A stretch of DNA of 64,000 bases from Nelumbo lutea (taxonomy: Eukaryota; Streptophyta; Magnoliopsida; Proteales; Nelumbonaceae): the NCBI GenBank assembly GCA_022828595.1, contig JAKGHH010000008.1, positions 29,132,378 to 29,196,377 of the forward strand, in the 5' to 3' direction. Below are positions 11,480-23,920 of the stretch, piece by piece. Position 1 is the first letter of the stretch, and every line of letters starts with the position of its first letter. Both the position numbers and the translations under genes were made by a program. The notes below the pieces were generated by a model that saw nothing but the letters and a program-made list of their open reading frames with translations, searched no databases and had not been told where the DNA came from.

Positions 11480-12477
11480 TCTATACTTAACCACCCTTCA
11501 TTGCCTAACTTTCAAATCATAGATGCAAAAGTAGTGTTTTCCACTTATATGAAAGACAATAACTTCACCGTTCCTCATGATGATGATAACATGATATAAA
11601 ATCCGTCGTACCTCCCAAAGCATTTTGATATTGTATTCTTTAACCCAATATCCTACATGAAAATCCTTTAGAACCCACTCATCTATATGTCCATAGGGAT
11701 CTCGATCAAGAAATGATAGAAACCCTCATTTCTTTATTAGCTACACCTATATGTACAAATGTCAATGAGGGAGTTTCATTACATGGAATTTTTCTTCCAT
11801 ATGATCCATTGAAATAATATATCAGGTCGAATTAACATTCTAGAGTATTATTCCTCTCACAGTAGCTCTTTCTCCCCTAAAGAATTTATCAATTCGTTTA
11901 TCTATGATTAAGTTGATTAGTTGCCATTAATCACCATCACCACCACCACCACCACAAGTGAATATCTCACATAGGAAAGTAAAACTTCTGTAATCTTGAA
12001 TCAAGTGTACTACCTTATACTCCTGTGTACAAGGAACATACACCAAGTTGAACTAGCGGCTAGTGAGTGTAGTAGTGAATGGATGAATGCTTATCCATTA
12101 CTTGTAGTAGGATTAACTATATAATGATTGTGAAGACTCAATCTATCTTGTAATAAAAGCAAACCATTCGAGGAGCTTCTAAGGTTGGGCATCTCACATG
12201 AACTCAAAGATCTAAATTTGATGAGTTGGACTATCATTTTGCCTGCTCTAATCTCCATTAAATTCATTGTAATCTAACCGAGCTTGAAACATGTTGGCCC
12301 TAGAGTAATCAAACCCTGTTTAGCATTGGAGCAATGAACTTTAATGAAATGAGCATTGGACATTAATTCAATCTAATTTCTACAAACAAGTCTAAAGTTG
12401 TTATGAAGAAAATCTATTGGAACTCAATTCAGTATCTCTTCAAAGACAATATCATCACTTAAATATGGGATGTCCAT
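11480..12477 (-). pseudogene. F-box protein with F-box-associated domain, copy 2, decayed
   Basis: The ATG lies at 12,475-12,477 and opens the same N-terminus as copy 1: LSDDIVFEEILN, stop, then VPIDFLHNNFRLV and a MSNAHFIKVHCSNA segment, i.e. an F-box. The codon that is a stop in copy 1 is still CAG here. The C-terminal F-box-associated domain is better kept than in copy 1: WVLKDFHVGYWVKEYNIKML near 11,690-11,640, then MRNGEVIVFHISGKHYF and IYDLKVRQ near 11,580-11,500. Several in-frame stops remain, so it is also a pseudogene. Each copy keeps parts the other has lost. Confidence 0.72.
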
Positions 12478-13120
12478 CTTCAGATTTTATTATGTTAATT
12501 ACCGTACTTCCCCATGTTCATTTGGCTTGAAAAAAGAAATTGATGAATTGAATAAACAACAAATAAGCATTGAAGAATGAAAGAATTTTTAACAATTATA
12601 GAAAAGAAGAAGACAATGGATGTTGGTACTCAATGAACAGATCACAAATGAGACTAGTGAATTAATAAACATTTCAAATCCTTGTCCAATTAGGAATGCA
12701 GTTGATAAAGAGTGAAGTTACTGACCAAATCAAAGATTAATTAAACTAAACTACTTAGCATGCAAGAAAACACATAAAAAAGGCAATGAATTCATTTTTT
12801 TGTTGGTAATATTCATGGGAAATTTAAGAAGGTTGTGTGTGAAGAACAACCAGATGGACAGATGTGTCCTTATTTTGTAGGGAGTAATAACTAACTAATT
12901 TTGTCGAAAGCTATGTAATGAACTGTGATAGTTGATTTTTTGAAAGATATATTAGGAAATGACAATGATCCCAACACCTAAACATTGCAACTAGCAATTG
13001 AACCATCACAATTAGTAGAGTAAGGTGCAAGAAAATTGTGAAATTTCAAAAGGTAACTCAATCCCAACCTAAGAAGGGAGTTGAGGATTTGTATAATTTA
13101 GTGATACATGTGTATTCTCA

Positions 13121-13167
<47 letters not shown>
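13121..13167. repeat. (ATT)n microsatellite
   Basis: About 15 uninterrupted ATT units at the junction between copies 2 and 3 of the tandem duplication. Confidence 0.95.
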
Positions 13168-13560
13168 GCATAAAATTTTTTATTTTATTTTTGTCATAAA
13201 TAAAAATGATTTTTATTTAATATAATGAATATATAACATTAGAAATGTTCAAATATGTTTCAAAAAAATTTTCTACTTTTTTCATTTTGTACTCTATAAT
13301 TATCTAAATATTCAATTATTACATCATGAGTTTACATTATATAGATAATTTTACTTATCACACTAAATTTTTTATTGGAATAATTAATATATAATCTTTA
13401 TATATTGTTTTGATTACTTTTACTTTTTTTTAAAGATGTAATATTTAAATATCATATCATTGGTTAATCAATTTTACCCAAACCACTAACCCACCACTCA
13501 AAAAGGAAAATAGTTTGATTTCTATGTTGATTTTAAATTTTGTATTAAATTCCCATTACT

Positions 13561-14220
13561 AATAAAATTATGTTTTATATAGAATAATTATTTTGTTCAA
13601 TATAATGAATGTATAATTGTAGAGATGTACCCAATATTTTATTTTTTTGTAAATATATAACATTAGACATATTCCCAATTTTTTTATTTTCTTATTTTTG
13701 TGGTACTTTGTATTTTCTATTTTTTAAAATTTTATTATTTGACTATGGCATCATCTCATTTCTATGTTTATTTTAAATTATATATTCCATTTCCATTAAT
13801 AATATTTTTTATAGTTCATACTTATTATTGTTTAATATGTTGAATATATGATATTAAAAATGTTTCCATTTTTCTAATTTCTATATTGTTTGCATATTAT
13901 CTATTTTTAAAGTTGTTATTTAATTGTGGCAACATAGGTTGGCCCATTATTTGACCCAAAATGGTTTATTTTTTTACAACCACCTAGATGGAAACACTAT
14001 TTTTTTCAAGTAGATTTTAATCATAAAAGTTTTTATTTTATTGAAATTATTAATTTATTATGTATGGATTTAATTAGTGGAATTTAATAATGATAAGAAA
14101 TAAAAATGACTTCATTATACGATTCAATGAAGGTGAATGAGTTAATACTTTAAATTATTGGATTTTATGGGAGGAAATTGAATGCACTCATTTATAGTAT
14201 ATATTCAAATTACATTTTAT
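13561..14220. other. AT-rich spacer, no gene seen
   Basis: Strongly AT-rich with long T and A runs; no reading frame or repeat that I can assign. Confidence 0.5.
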
Positions 14221-14572
14221 TCACTCACAGTAACAAGGGATTATGTTTCAAAAATGGAGTATTTGGTCAAGAAAAATTCTAGAAATTTTAGAAGTTATTA
14301 GTACTTTTATAGATATAGATATAGGTATTGTGGTTATCATGCTAAGTTACTATGGTGGTACAAGTCAATTTGGACGGACTCAAGGGCAAGTTCATTGCCT
14401 TCTTCATGTCAGATCTTCATGTCCATGTTGAAGAGTTTTCAGCTCTAGCAAGGGTTGATCACAGAGTTAAGGGAAAAGAAAGCTGCGAATTAGTTTGGCT
14501 ACCAATCATGGATCAGCCCATAAAATCTCTGGAACAAAGTATTGCTCAAGTAGCTGCTCATATGTAGGGGTG

Positions 14573-14720
14573 GCGATTTTGACCCGACCCACTTGACCCA
14601 CATAACTCACTTGAAAACCACCCATACCCACCCATATATCATGTGGGTCAATATGGGTTGAGCAATCCTTTTGGGTCAAGAGAAAATGGTTGGTTTAGGG
14701 TGGTCATGGGTATCCATAGG
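14573..14720. mobile_element. hAT-like terminal scrap
   Basis: Starts TAGGGGTGGCGATTTTGACC and contains self-complementary blocks (GACCCACTTGACCCACAT with GTGGGTCAATATGGG). Plant hAT elements often begin TAGGGGTG. No matching far end was found. Confidence 0.35.
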
Positions 14721-14852
14721 GTCATTACAGTGAATCAATGATGTTTAGGGTTTGAAAGTTGAATAACTCTCTTCCTTTGCATCAACTCTCTTCCTCTCTC
14801 TCTCATCTACATAGGTAGCTCAATTCGGGGGTTCAGATTATTGGCATGTTGA

Positions 14853-14855
<3 letters not shown>

Positions 14856-14911
<56 letters not shown>
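14856..14911. repeat. (CT)n microsatellite
   Basis: About 28 uninterrupted CT units. The leucine/serine run in the local reading frame is an artefact of this repeat. Confidence 0.95.
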
Positions 14912-14913
<2 letters not shown>

Positions 14914-15849
14914 TCTAATCTATACAGGTAGTTCAATCAGCAACAAATCTATACAAATTGAAGTAGAACACAAAATGGTCAAAAGGAATGAAGGTTGTTG
15001 GAGGCTCATATTTCAGAAACTCAGATAGTTGAAGGGAGTGGTCAAAAGGAATGGTCAAAATTATTTCTTATAATTTTTCTTTTTTTTCATCAATTTTTTA
15101 TTTTTAGCTAAAACATATAATTTTCTTAACTTTTACCATTTTATGAATTATATATATACCGAAGTTTTTTTTAATAATGACTTTTTTGAGCTAAAATGGT
15201 TGTTGTCTATTTCTATGGAGGTCATGATCGTGATTGGATAAGATCATAAGAAAATTTGTCGAGGGTATGGCATTAGCTAGTTAGAAAAGAGACCAAAGTT
15301 GAAATGGAAACCACATTTACATTGGAACAAAGCGACCTAGAGCAAAACTGTGATCATTGAAAACCTATCCCACTCCAAGATGGCGCATTGTAACACATAC
15401 CTTGAGCTTGAGGATACAACCATGAAGGAGTTGATGATCGTATCAAGTTTTGATACCAATGAGGATGGATGGGCTTTGATGTTGGGAACTGGGAAGGTCC
15501 TCAACCGGATCTAACTGTGAGATATAGTGCAAGACAATTGACTCTATTATTTGAGAGCATTGAGAGGTGGAGATCCAGAATCCAAGGGCAAGTGAACCTT
15601 CTTGACATTGTTGAATGAATTTGTAAGAGAAAACCATACCAGGGCACATTGCATCCATCTAATTGTTCAGAATGTGGGCATGCATTCCATGGAGAATTAC
15701 TTTCATGGAAAAATGTTGCACTGAATTATAGAAATGGGTATTTACTACGTGCCCGATCTGTTATCCAAGAGCTGTACTCACATCTATACGTGCCTATGAC
15801 ACATTATAGTTGCATGCAGATTGATAATATCTAGATCTTTCTAATACAC

Positions 15850-18000
15850 AGTGGTGGTGCTCTGTGGTTAGGGATGTAGGAACAGCTTGTGAGTAGTAGA
15901 TCCCAAGTGATTATATTTGTTCGTGATAGCGATCAAAAAACTACTCAAGTATCCAAAAAATGTTGTCTTTAGGGTGCTTTTGTACATGCTATTTCTGAAG
16001 ATTGCTAAGCCTTTACTTTTAAGGCATTGTTAATTTTTGGTAAGTTATTTACTCAGGTAAATGCAATTACCTGGGTAAGTTTTTCCTGGGAAACACTTAC
16101 CCAGGTATGTGTATTTACCCATATTCTTTTATTTTCCAAGTAAAAAAAGGTGGTGATCATTTTAACCATAAAAATTCATTATTAAAAGGGGCATTTTTGT
16201 TCCATTCAAGTGTTGGAAACTTTACCCCAAGTGAGATAGTTATTTACCCACTTAGGAGATGGGTATCATTTACCTAGGTGATACACAGGAAAATAAACTT
16301 TCCATGATCCCCACATTAATCAGAAAAAATAACATGGGATTCTTGGTCAATGGGAACCAAAATCCCATTGACCAACTACCCACCCTCTCAAAATCCCAAA
16401 AAAGAATGCTCCCAATTAGTAAATCATTCTTGTATTGTGATTGTCAATAATAATAGAAGTTTAATTTTCAGGTTCTTAAGCTAACTTTTTTTTTTATCTT
16501 GTGGAAGTAATCTTCATTCCTTCTCTCTTGAGTAAATTATTTAAGATAACCTTATAAATACTTAATGGTTGTTTGGGGTGCGTTTTGTTGAATTTTGGGT
16601 CTATGATTGTTAGAGGTTTTGGATTAGTTACTCTCTTGTGGTTGTTTTATTTTGTTGTCTGTGGCCTTTGAGGGAGTGCGCTCGGGTTGGGAGTGGTGTT
16701 TTGGAAGTTGCCAGGCAAACTTCTTATTGTATACTTAACCTTTTTTTGAAGAGTAAAAGTAAAAAATTCACTAAAAAGAGAGAAAACAATGAGGGGGGTT
16801 GAGGAAGAAGAATATACATTGGGGCCCTTGAGGTCATGACCCAAGCACAAACACCAAGACAGATCCCATGATGATTGCATCATCGCTTTTGATACTATCA
16901 TCGAGAGATGTTCTCAATATAAGGTGGGGATGTGCTATGGAATGTTGTCAGGCAGAGATTATGTGAACTCCTCCTTGCATTGTCTATGTTTTGGGTTGAT
17001 GAATACACATTGTGAGAGAGAGATTTTTCTGGTAGAAATGTTATGAAAATGTTTTGAATTGATTAATACAAATGGCTATTTCTGCAAAAATATAAAATTT
17101 AATGTTTCTCACACGCATGCATTTTGGTTAGCTGAAATGGAACTCATGACTTATATATATGATGTGGCATGTATATCTCACAAATTTGTATTGATCTACC
17201 AAAATGCAAAACAATGTAATGGCAACGCAATACCAAACACCACCTCCTTACTTATTTAGAAAATGTGATGAACGGGAGTTCATTTTCCCTGCAGTGACAC
17301 TGTAGCATAGCCATGTCACTCATTTTAGATAATTTTAGGGTCCATTTGGTTCAGCCAGATTTAGAAATATTGGAGCTAAAATGTTTTATTCTTCTCGCTT
17401 GAGTCAAAATCGACTGGACCGGAATTCTCATTCTCTAAGGATGGCCGGAGGAAATACCCAGATTCCAATTCCACCTAACCAAACGATTGAAACCAGCTTT
17501 GATTCCAAACTCCTATTCCCATGAACTGAACCGACCCATTAAATTTAGAAAATGCATCCCAAGTACACCTCTCAAACAATATTTTGGTTCTAACCTGCCA
17601 AATATACTTCTTGAAGATACTTCCTTTGAAAATTAACCCATTTTCAGCCAATGTCTTGTCATGTTGTCACCAAAAAGAAAGGTCGGAAATATTCAATAGT
17701 GAGATGTCATGAAGTCTAAAATTAGAGAGCGGATTAGTTGAAGACAAAATCATACACACCTGGTAAACTACCTGTCAAGGTTGAATACGCCAATGTTGAG
17801 TAGAGCTGGGTCCCAGATGGAGCCTACAGTGAACACTGACGTGTTCTACTGTAATAGGTAATTCAGCTGGATGTGAATGATTTTTTGTTTCCAGCTCATT
17901 CAGACTGCTACAATTAATAGAAGATCTGGACCAAACAAATTTTGCTCCCCCCGGCAAAACACAAAAAGGTGGATCGGAGACTATGGCATTATGACAAACA
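15850..18000. other. Gene-free stretch with fold-back blocks
   Basis: At 16,030-16,290 the words TTACCTGGGTAAGT, TACCCAGGTA and TTTACCCACTTAG recur in both orientations. At 16,335-16,375 TCAATGGG and CCCATTGA form a short hairpin. At 17,338-17,530 a GGTCCATTTGGTTCAGCC start and a TGAACTGAACC end suggest a decayed MITE. No coding gene is visible on either strand. Confidence 0.4.
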
Positions 18001-18025
18001 AGGCAAGTATCACTAATAGCCTTAG

Positions 18026-18110
18026 AAAATCTATTCAGACAATAATAAGGTGGGAATAATATTTTTTTTTTTTTTGACGTTTAGAAAATCTATTCAGACA
18101 ATAATAAGTA
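18026..18110. repeat. Direct repeat of about 28 bp flanking a poly-T run
   Basis: TTAGAAAATCTATTCAGACA plus ATAATAAG occurs at about 18,028 and 18,082. A 27-base spacer between them contains 15 T. Confidence 0.85.
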
Positions 18111-18254
18111 TCACTAAGAACTTAATAATTTCATACCGAATGAAAAGAGAATAACTTCCATGAGGTGTGAGTGTCCAATAAAGTTGATTAGGTAGATCTA
18201 TACACGTATTTGGTAGTTGTACATGCAACACCAAGTTGACATAATGTTCTAGTA

Positions 18255-18550
18255 AGAGTAACCATGGTTTTCAAAATCGGACCAGACAGGACGGTTGGAC
18301 TAGAAGAATTAGGAATCTATCAGGTGATTGGTTCCATTTTACCATAGAACCATTATTTCCCCAAAAACTATTGACTTGATCAGCAAACCACTGACCTGGG
18401 CGGTCAAACCGTTTAAACCGTTCAATGGTTTGGTCAATTTTTTTTTTTTTTTAATTTTTTTGTCAGAATGGACTGTCCATTCAGTTCAAACGGTTGGACC
18501 GTTCGACTCAAGAACTGGACCCTTGACTGATTCAGTTCTAAAAACCTTAA
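18255..18550. mobile_element. MITE-like element, copy A
   Basis: Begins ACCATGGTTTTCAAAATCGG and ends near CAGTTCTAAAAACCTTA, with internal words GGTCAAACCGTT and GGACCGTT. It shares layout and words with 20,290-20,515, so the two are members of one family. Termini are imperfect. Confidence 0.45.
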
Positions 18551-18657
18551 GACTAGCTGTAATAGATTACATCGTCATTGCATTAATGAATTATTTATAG
18601 AATCTATAACTCGTCTCTGAGAGGGAAGCGGCAAAGCATGGTCTTCAAGAAGAACAC

Positions 18658-19794
18658 CAACATGCACCCACGGGCCACGAGTCACTAAAAAAATCCACTC
18701 CCCACCCATTCCCAGCAAACCACATCAAACATTGAAAAAAGGTATCATGTGTTCTAGCGGTTACTAGCTTTATCACCAACCCCATTAACCTACCGGTTTA
18801 GGTCTAGTATAAAATACCTTGGCTGAGGTGGGATAAAGTTTGGCTATTTGAGAATAATAATTTGTGGAAGGTGACTTCTAACCTGTTGGTAAAGTCTCTA
18901 CTAGGGGTGCGCAAATGGGTAGGTTCTACTCAGAACCGAATGGAACTGACTTCGAACTAGCCTTGAATTGACCTACCTAATTTGTTACAGGGTAGGGTTT
19001 GATTCCAAATTCTTGGAACCGATCACCACTCAGGCCAGTTCTAGGGTCTAGGGGTTTACCCCACTCGAACCGATCCGATGAACCGACCTTGGTGGGACTT
19101 TCCATGGAATTGAATTTGCCTTGAAATAAACCCCAAAATACTTCTAGGATTGTGAAGATTTAACCCAAGCACTCATGGTTGCAAGGCCATGATCTTACAC
19201 GAACAATTAGTTACTTAATTTATTTGATCATTTCTTTTGATTTTAAATTCTATGTTTTGAACCATATAACGAGAATCTGCATATTAATTAAGTTACTTAA
19301 TTTAATGAATAAAGATAATATAAGTTTTAAATTTTATATTATATTTATTGAATATTAAGTTTTGAAGTGGGAGTAAAGAAAAAACAGGTTCCATGGGTAG
19401 ACCCTGGAACCAACCCCAGAACCACTAGGGCTAGAACCAACCCTAGAACTAATCTGCACAGGGTAGGTTCCGGTTCCAAACACCTAGAACCAACCCCTAC
19501 CGGGTAGATTCCAGGTTTTGCCAGGGAACTGACCTGCAAATAATCTAGAGAACGGGTTCCATCTTCTAATACAACCTTCAGTCAGTATCGTCGTCTCAAA
19601 GCCAAATCTGTTCGACATAAAGGAATTGGTCCTCCATTGCATTGTTTCAACCGGGCTAAATCCGATCTGGGTAAATTCTATTTTCTCTCATTTTCTTATT
19701 TATCATGTTTTATTCTATGGTAGAATACCACTCCCCTGTCAGATGTGGGAAATGGCAATGAAGCTATGCAGAACGGTCCCTGTAAACCCTTGAC
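18658..19794. repeat. Left arm of an inverted segmental duplication
   Basis: Reverse-complement matches lie at 34,528-35,350 (to left-arm 18,658-19,545) and 31,194-31,431 (to left-arm 19,563-19,794). Over 18,903-19,545 I count only a handful of differences in about 650 bases. The left arm has an extra 80 bases near 18,740-18,820. The right arm has an extra 3.1 kb between its two parts. The arm itself contains a block starting TAGGGGTGCGCAAATGGG that looks hAT-derived. Confidence 0.9.
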
Positions 19795-19832
19795 AAAGGG
19801 CCCATTCATATACAATAATCACATTGTACGTT

Positions 19833-19960
19833 GTAGCGGGTATAGTTTAGTGGTAAAAGTGTGATTCGTTCTATTAACAACTTAAATAGTTAAGGGATCT
19901 TTCGGTTTGATTCATATTCCGATCAAAAACTTTATTTCTTATAAAGGATTAAATCCTTTA
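19833..19960 (+). other. trnG-UCC: Nuclear plastid DNA fragment (NUPT): trnG-UCC 5' exon and start of its intron
   Basis: 19,836-19,858 is the 23-base 5' exon of chloroplast trnG-UCC (GCGGGTATAGTTTAGTGGTA plus AAA). The following 100 bases match the start of its group II intron as I know it from land-plant plastomes (GTGTGATTCGTTCTATTAAC onward). The match stops at about 19,960, before the 3' exon, so no complete tRNA can be made. The bases 19,795-19,835 may be plastid spacer too. It abuts the end of the left duplication arm, and the right arm lacks it. Confidence 0.85.
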
Positions 19961-20289
19961 TCTTGAGGCGTCACGCCCTCTCTCCCCCTATAAATAAGCT
20001 ACTCCGTTCCCTTCTCCGTCTCGTAACACAGCTTCTCGACTTCTTGTTGCTCATTGTTATTGTTTCCCTCTTTCAAAGGTCTTCTTTTTCTTCTCCATTT
20101 CCATCGATTTATTTGCTTCCTCCTCACAATCCACCAGGGGCAGTCTTCAATTGTTTGTTCTTATATGTTTTGATCTCTTTTGTTATTATAAATCTTGGGT
20201 TTATTATCTGGGTTTTTGTTCTTATATGTTCTTGAATCATACAAAGGCGTATTCTTTGCAGAGCTTATTTGTAGTGCATTCTTTCCTCT

Positions 20290-20515
20290 GCATTCTCGGT
20301 CACTGGCCGGTTCAGTTTTCCTCCAAAACCATTAATTTTGATCGGCAAACTGCTGAACCGGTTGGTTAATCGTTCAAATGGTTTTGACTTTTTTTAATTT
20401 TTTAATTTTTTATTTTGTCAGAACAGCCAGCCTTTCAAGTCAGATGGACCGTTTGAACCGATAACCAGACCCTGCCCGATTCAGTCACCGGTTCGTTTTT
20501 AAAAACCATGGTTTA
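20290..20515. mobile_element. MITE-like element, copy B
   Basis: Contains GGTCACTGGCCGGTTCAG on one side and TTTTTAAAAACCATGGTTT at the other end, with internal GAACCGGTTGGTTAA. Same family as 18,255-18,550. Confidence 0.45.
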
Positions 20516-23440
20516 ATCATTTATAGAGCTAGACCTTCACGACCCACCATTCATCAATCGGCATTTGTATTCGCGCAACTGAAGTTTCTATGAAGGTGTA
20601 ATCGCAAAATAGCGCTGTTGCGACGAACATAAGATGGGTAAATAAATAATTACATCTTCATTTATTTTGACCAAAAACCAAAATATGGGCAAGAATAGGT
20701 GAACTGCCAGTTCTGTATATACCGCAAACTGCTGCAGATTCGTTACACGTTAGCAGTGTCTTGTAGACTTGTACAATGATTTTCAAAAGAAAAGATGGTG
20801 CCCTGAACTGTAAACATGGGTTACTGAGCAGCTCTGTTTGTAGGAGAGAGAACTTTGCTGGTCGATGTGCAGCTCTGTTTGCTGATCTGTAAACATCGGT
20901 TACTGAGATTTATAATGGAAAAGTGAAACAATAAAAACTGATAATTGCATTAATAATTTTAGTAATTTGTTATAAAAATAATTTAATAATTTAGATTAAT
21001 TATATTAATAATTTTTAACAAATAAAATGAATCATTGTTAATTATTCAATAAATAAATATTTTTTCATATTATCCATTAGTGTTATATTTCATTTATTCG
21101 ATTTTTTTAACCATTAAATGCTATAATTAAATTAATCTGTAGATTAACTTTTTAGTCATAATAAAATTAATCTAACTCTAAGCTCAAAATTTAAGACTAA
21201 AACAAATCCCCGTCCCCATCTCTGTCTCCATTCTCATTTGGGTATCATTGTCATAAACTATAGTGGGGACCATTGCTATCCCTATTTACATTCGAAAACT
21301 ATTAATTGGTTAGTTGTCATAAAACTATAATTCAAAATCTAATAAATAAAATAAATTTTTAACAAATTTTTACCAGCAACTATTAAAGAAATTAATAAAA
21401 ATTAGTAATTCATAAAATAAGCCACTTGCATTCCATATAAAAACTATACAATTTAATTAAAATAATGAAACAAATAATGGCATAATTATAAATGTCTTAA
21501 GACTCCTACATAGGAATGACATTTATAACTTAGCCTAAACTCGACTAAACCAACAAATTTTTTAGCTCAAGCAACTATTTTCTAAGTCTTCTGAGCTAGG
21601 TCTAGCTCAGATCTAGACCAACCCCACGCAATGTAGACAAAAGGATTATAAATGGTTTGGATTCAGATTAGAACCAAATGCATTCACATCCACATTTGGT
21701 TATTAAATCTAGATCCACATTCACCTCTGATTATTATGTTGGGTTTGGGATCATCTTTGCATTTAATCTATAACCATCTTATTGTATTTAAAACAATAAC
21801 AAAACTAAAAGGTTTTAAAAAAATTATTTTTAAAGTATATATGTATAATAAAATGTATAAAAAAAAGTAAAAATAGTAAAATTACCAATTATAAACTTTA
21901 TATAGTTATACATAATATATATATATATATATATATATATGTCTATGTATACATAATTATTGGATTCCGATTACTATTATTTGGTTCATTTGGAATTGGA
22001 ATTGGAATCAACTAACAATTTTATTAATAATTTATTATTTTATTAGTCTTCAATAATTAATATCTTAGTATTTATAATGAATATTTTATTTTTAGTTATG
22101 AATATTAATATTTTTATTTTATTACTTAGTTAGAAGTAATATTATTATAACTAAAATTATTTTTCCTACCCTAAAATTATTATTATTATACTTAATAATT
22201 AATATCTTCGTTTGCTATTATTATTTTAGTAATATTTTATCATAGTACTATTGTTTTATTATTATTATTACTTTACTAATATTCAGGTTTTGTATCATGA
22301 GTTTTTAGTCCTTAAGGGGACCTAAAATACCAAAACATCCTTACATCAACCTTTCTCTCTCTCTTTCTTTCTCTTTAATAATACAAATGTTATATCACTC
22401 TCTATCTCTCATTAATACTCTTTCTTAATTGTCTCTCTTTTGTGATGTAATTTCTCTTTCTCTCTCCCTCTCTCTAATAATATAATATCTTGGTAATAGA
22501 TAAATACCTATGTTGATTTTATAAATATGAATGCAATTATTATTTTATACTTTAATAAATGGTTATTTTATTATTTTTATAATTTTTTACTTATTATTAT
22601 TAATATTAATTATACCAATTTTTATAAATAATCATCCCTAAGTACAAAATAATACTATTTTTTATTAATTTATTAACTTTTAATAGTTGCTAGATAAAAG
22701 CTTGCTAAATTTAATATTTTTATTAACTTTAGTAATTTTTTATTAATTATAGTTATTAGGTTTCAAATTATTATTATTATTATTATTAAATTTAATATTT
22801 TTAATTATAGAGTGCTTGAACAACATGGATCTAATTCATAATATGAGCATTATTTGAAAGACAAAATAACAATACAATGGTTGCCACAAAATCAAGTCCA
22901 TGGTATTCAACATGCTATTCAAACTTCAAAAACATGTTTTCCAACCTATATGCTTAACATTTCTCAATGAACAAAACAGAGGAAATGAAGATCAGCTTCT
23001 TCCATCTTATGACCATCATCATATTAAAGGTATTCCACATACAAATTGAAAGAAATATGGAAGCAATTCTAAACTGATAAAAATAATAAGATGATAATGA
23101 TGTTGTTCCACAATCTTCCACTTCAAGGCATGAATATGTCAATTTTCATCTTTTTTTTTTCTAGTGAAAATTGTCAATTTATAGATTTAATACAAGTCAA
23201 AATTAACACTTATGGTAAGACTAGATTGATAATTCCTAAGGCTTAGTTTGGAAGGAGTACAAATTATGTAACTACAATAATTTTTTGAACCATAGCCCAA
23301 GCATGATCTTTTCACCATTTGACATGATACTACACAAATAGAAAAACACCCTTGTGCTGCAAAGATAGTTTTCAGATAGGTGGAGTTATGACTATAAAAC
23401 AAAACCAATGTGACAAGGTTAGCTAGAAATATTATAAGTA
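20516..23440. other. Gene-free AT-rich spacer with simple repeats
   Basis: Contains an (AT)n run at 21,912-21,940, a CT-rich run at 22,350-22,475 and many TTATTA words. No coding sequence with a recognisable family was found on either strand. Confidence 0.55.
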
Positions 23441-23451
23441 CTGAACTTATC

Positions 23452-23920
23452 CAAAGACAAGTTTCTAATGTATATTGTGGATGAAGAATTGCTTGACGAA
23501 TTACATGGGTCCAAGATTGTTTCTAAGCTAGACTTGAGGTCTTGTTACCACCAGATCCGAATGAGACTCGAAGATGTACCAAAGATTTCCTTTTATCCTC
23601 ACAAAGGGAACTATAGCTTCCTTGTCATGCCCTTCGGGTTTACCAATGCTCCATTAATTTTTCAGTCCCTGATGAATCAGATTTTTTGGGATCATCTGTG
23701 GAGGTATGTTCTTGTCTTTTTTTATGACATTTTAATTTATAGTAAATTTGAATTTGAACACCTGGAACATCTTAAACTGGTTTTAGGAATCTTGAGACAA
23801 AATTAGTTGTACGCAAAGATAAGTAAATGTCAATTTGTAGTTCATAGAATAGGCTACTTAGGCCATGTAATTTTTTCCAATGGAGTAGAGGTAGACCCAT
23901 CAAAAGATTCACAGTATAAT
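23452..23920 (+). pseudogene. Reverse transcriptase fragment of the chromovirus
   Basis: Visible motifs: DELHGSKIVSKLDLRSCYHQ, VMPFGFTNAPLIFQSLMN and FYDILIYSK, where functional enzymes have an F-x-D-D core; the first catalytic Asp is replaced by Tyr. A TAG (apparent CAG change) follows LGILRQN at about 23,804, and the frame then continues with LYAKISKCQF. The fingers domain is missing. Confidence 0.85.

Larger units (their letters stand above)
8885..13560. repeat. Tandem duplication of a roughly 2 kb unit: two full copies and one partial
   Basis: A landmark in the AT-rich start of the unit (AAATGATTTTTATTTAATAT) recurs near 8,943, 11,220 and 13,204. Copy 1 spans about 8,885-11,115, copy 2 about 11,160-13,120 and the partial copy 3 about 13,168-13,560. 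Copies 1 and 2 share the same order: AT-rich spacer, then a minus-strand F-box gene, then a 600 bp tail ending GATACATGTNTATTCTCATA. Copy 3 contains only the AT-rich spacer. Spacings of 2.28 and 1.98 kb show that copies gained or lost blocks. Identity looks around 80-90% by eye, so the array is old. Confidence 0.85.
14224..15835 (+). pseudogene. Sieve element occlusion (SEO) protein, decayed
   Basis: SEO proteins form the phloem-protein filaments that plug injured sieve tubes and occur only in plants. Landmarks appear in order. At 14,376-14,567: GKFIAFFMSDLHVHVEE and CELVWLPIMDQ, the central thioredoxin-like part with the family's VWLPI motif. Near 15,208: YGGHDRDWIR, matching the family's YGGEDIEWIRKF. 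At 15,395-15,490: HCNTYLELED, then MKELMIVSSFDTNEDGWALM. At 15,530-15,610: RQLTLLFESIERWRSRIQGQ. At 15,660: CSECGHAFHGE, the C-terminal cysteine motif. Frames shift between blocks, and stops occur within several of them. The gap 14,575-15,170, where an intron could lie, holds a hAT-like scrap and a (CT)n run. The N-terminal half is missing. Confidence 0.68.

Noticed and set aside
14846..15028. Frame with a long Ser-Leu run
   Set aside because: Created by the (CT)n microsatellite.
19836..19858. Possible functional tRNA gene
   Set aside because: Only the 23-base 5' exon of plastid trnG-UCC and part of its intron are present; the 3' exon is missing, so it is listed as a plastid DNA fragment.
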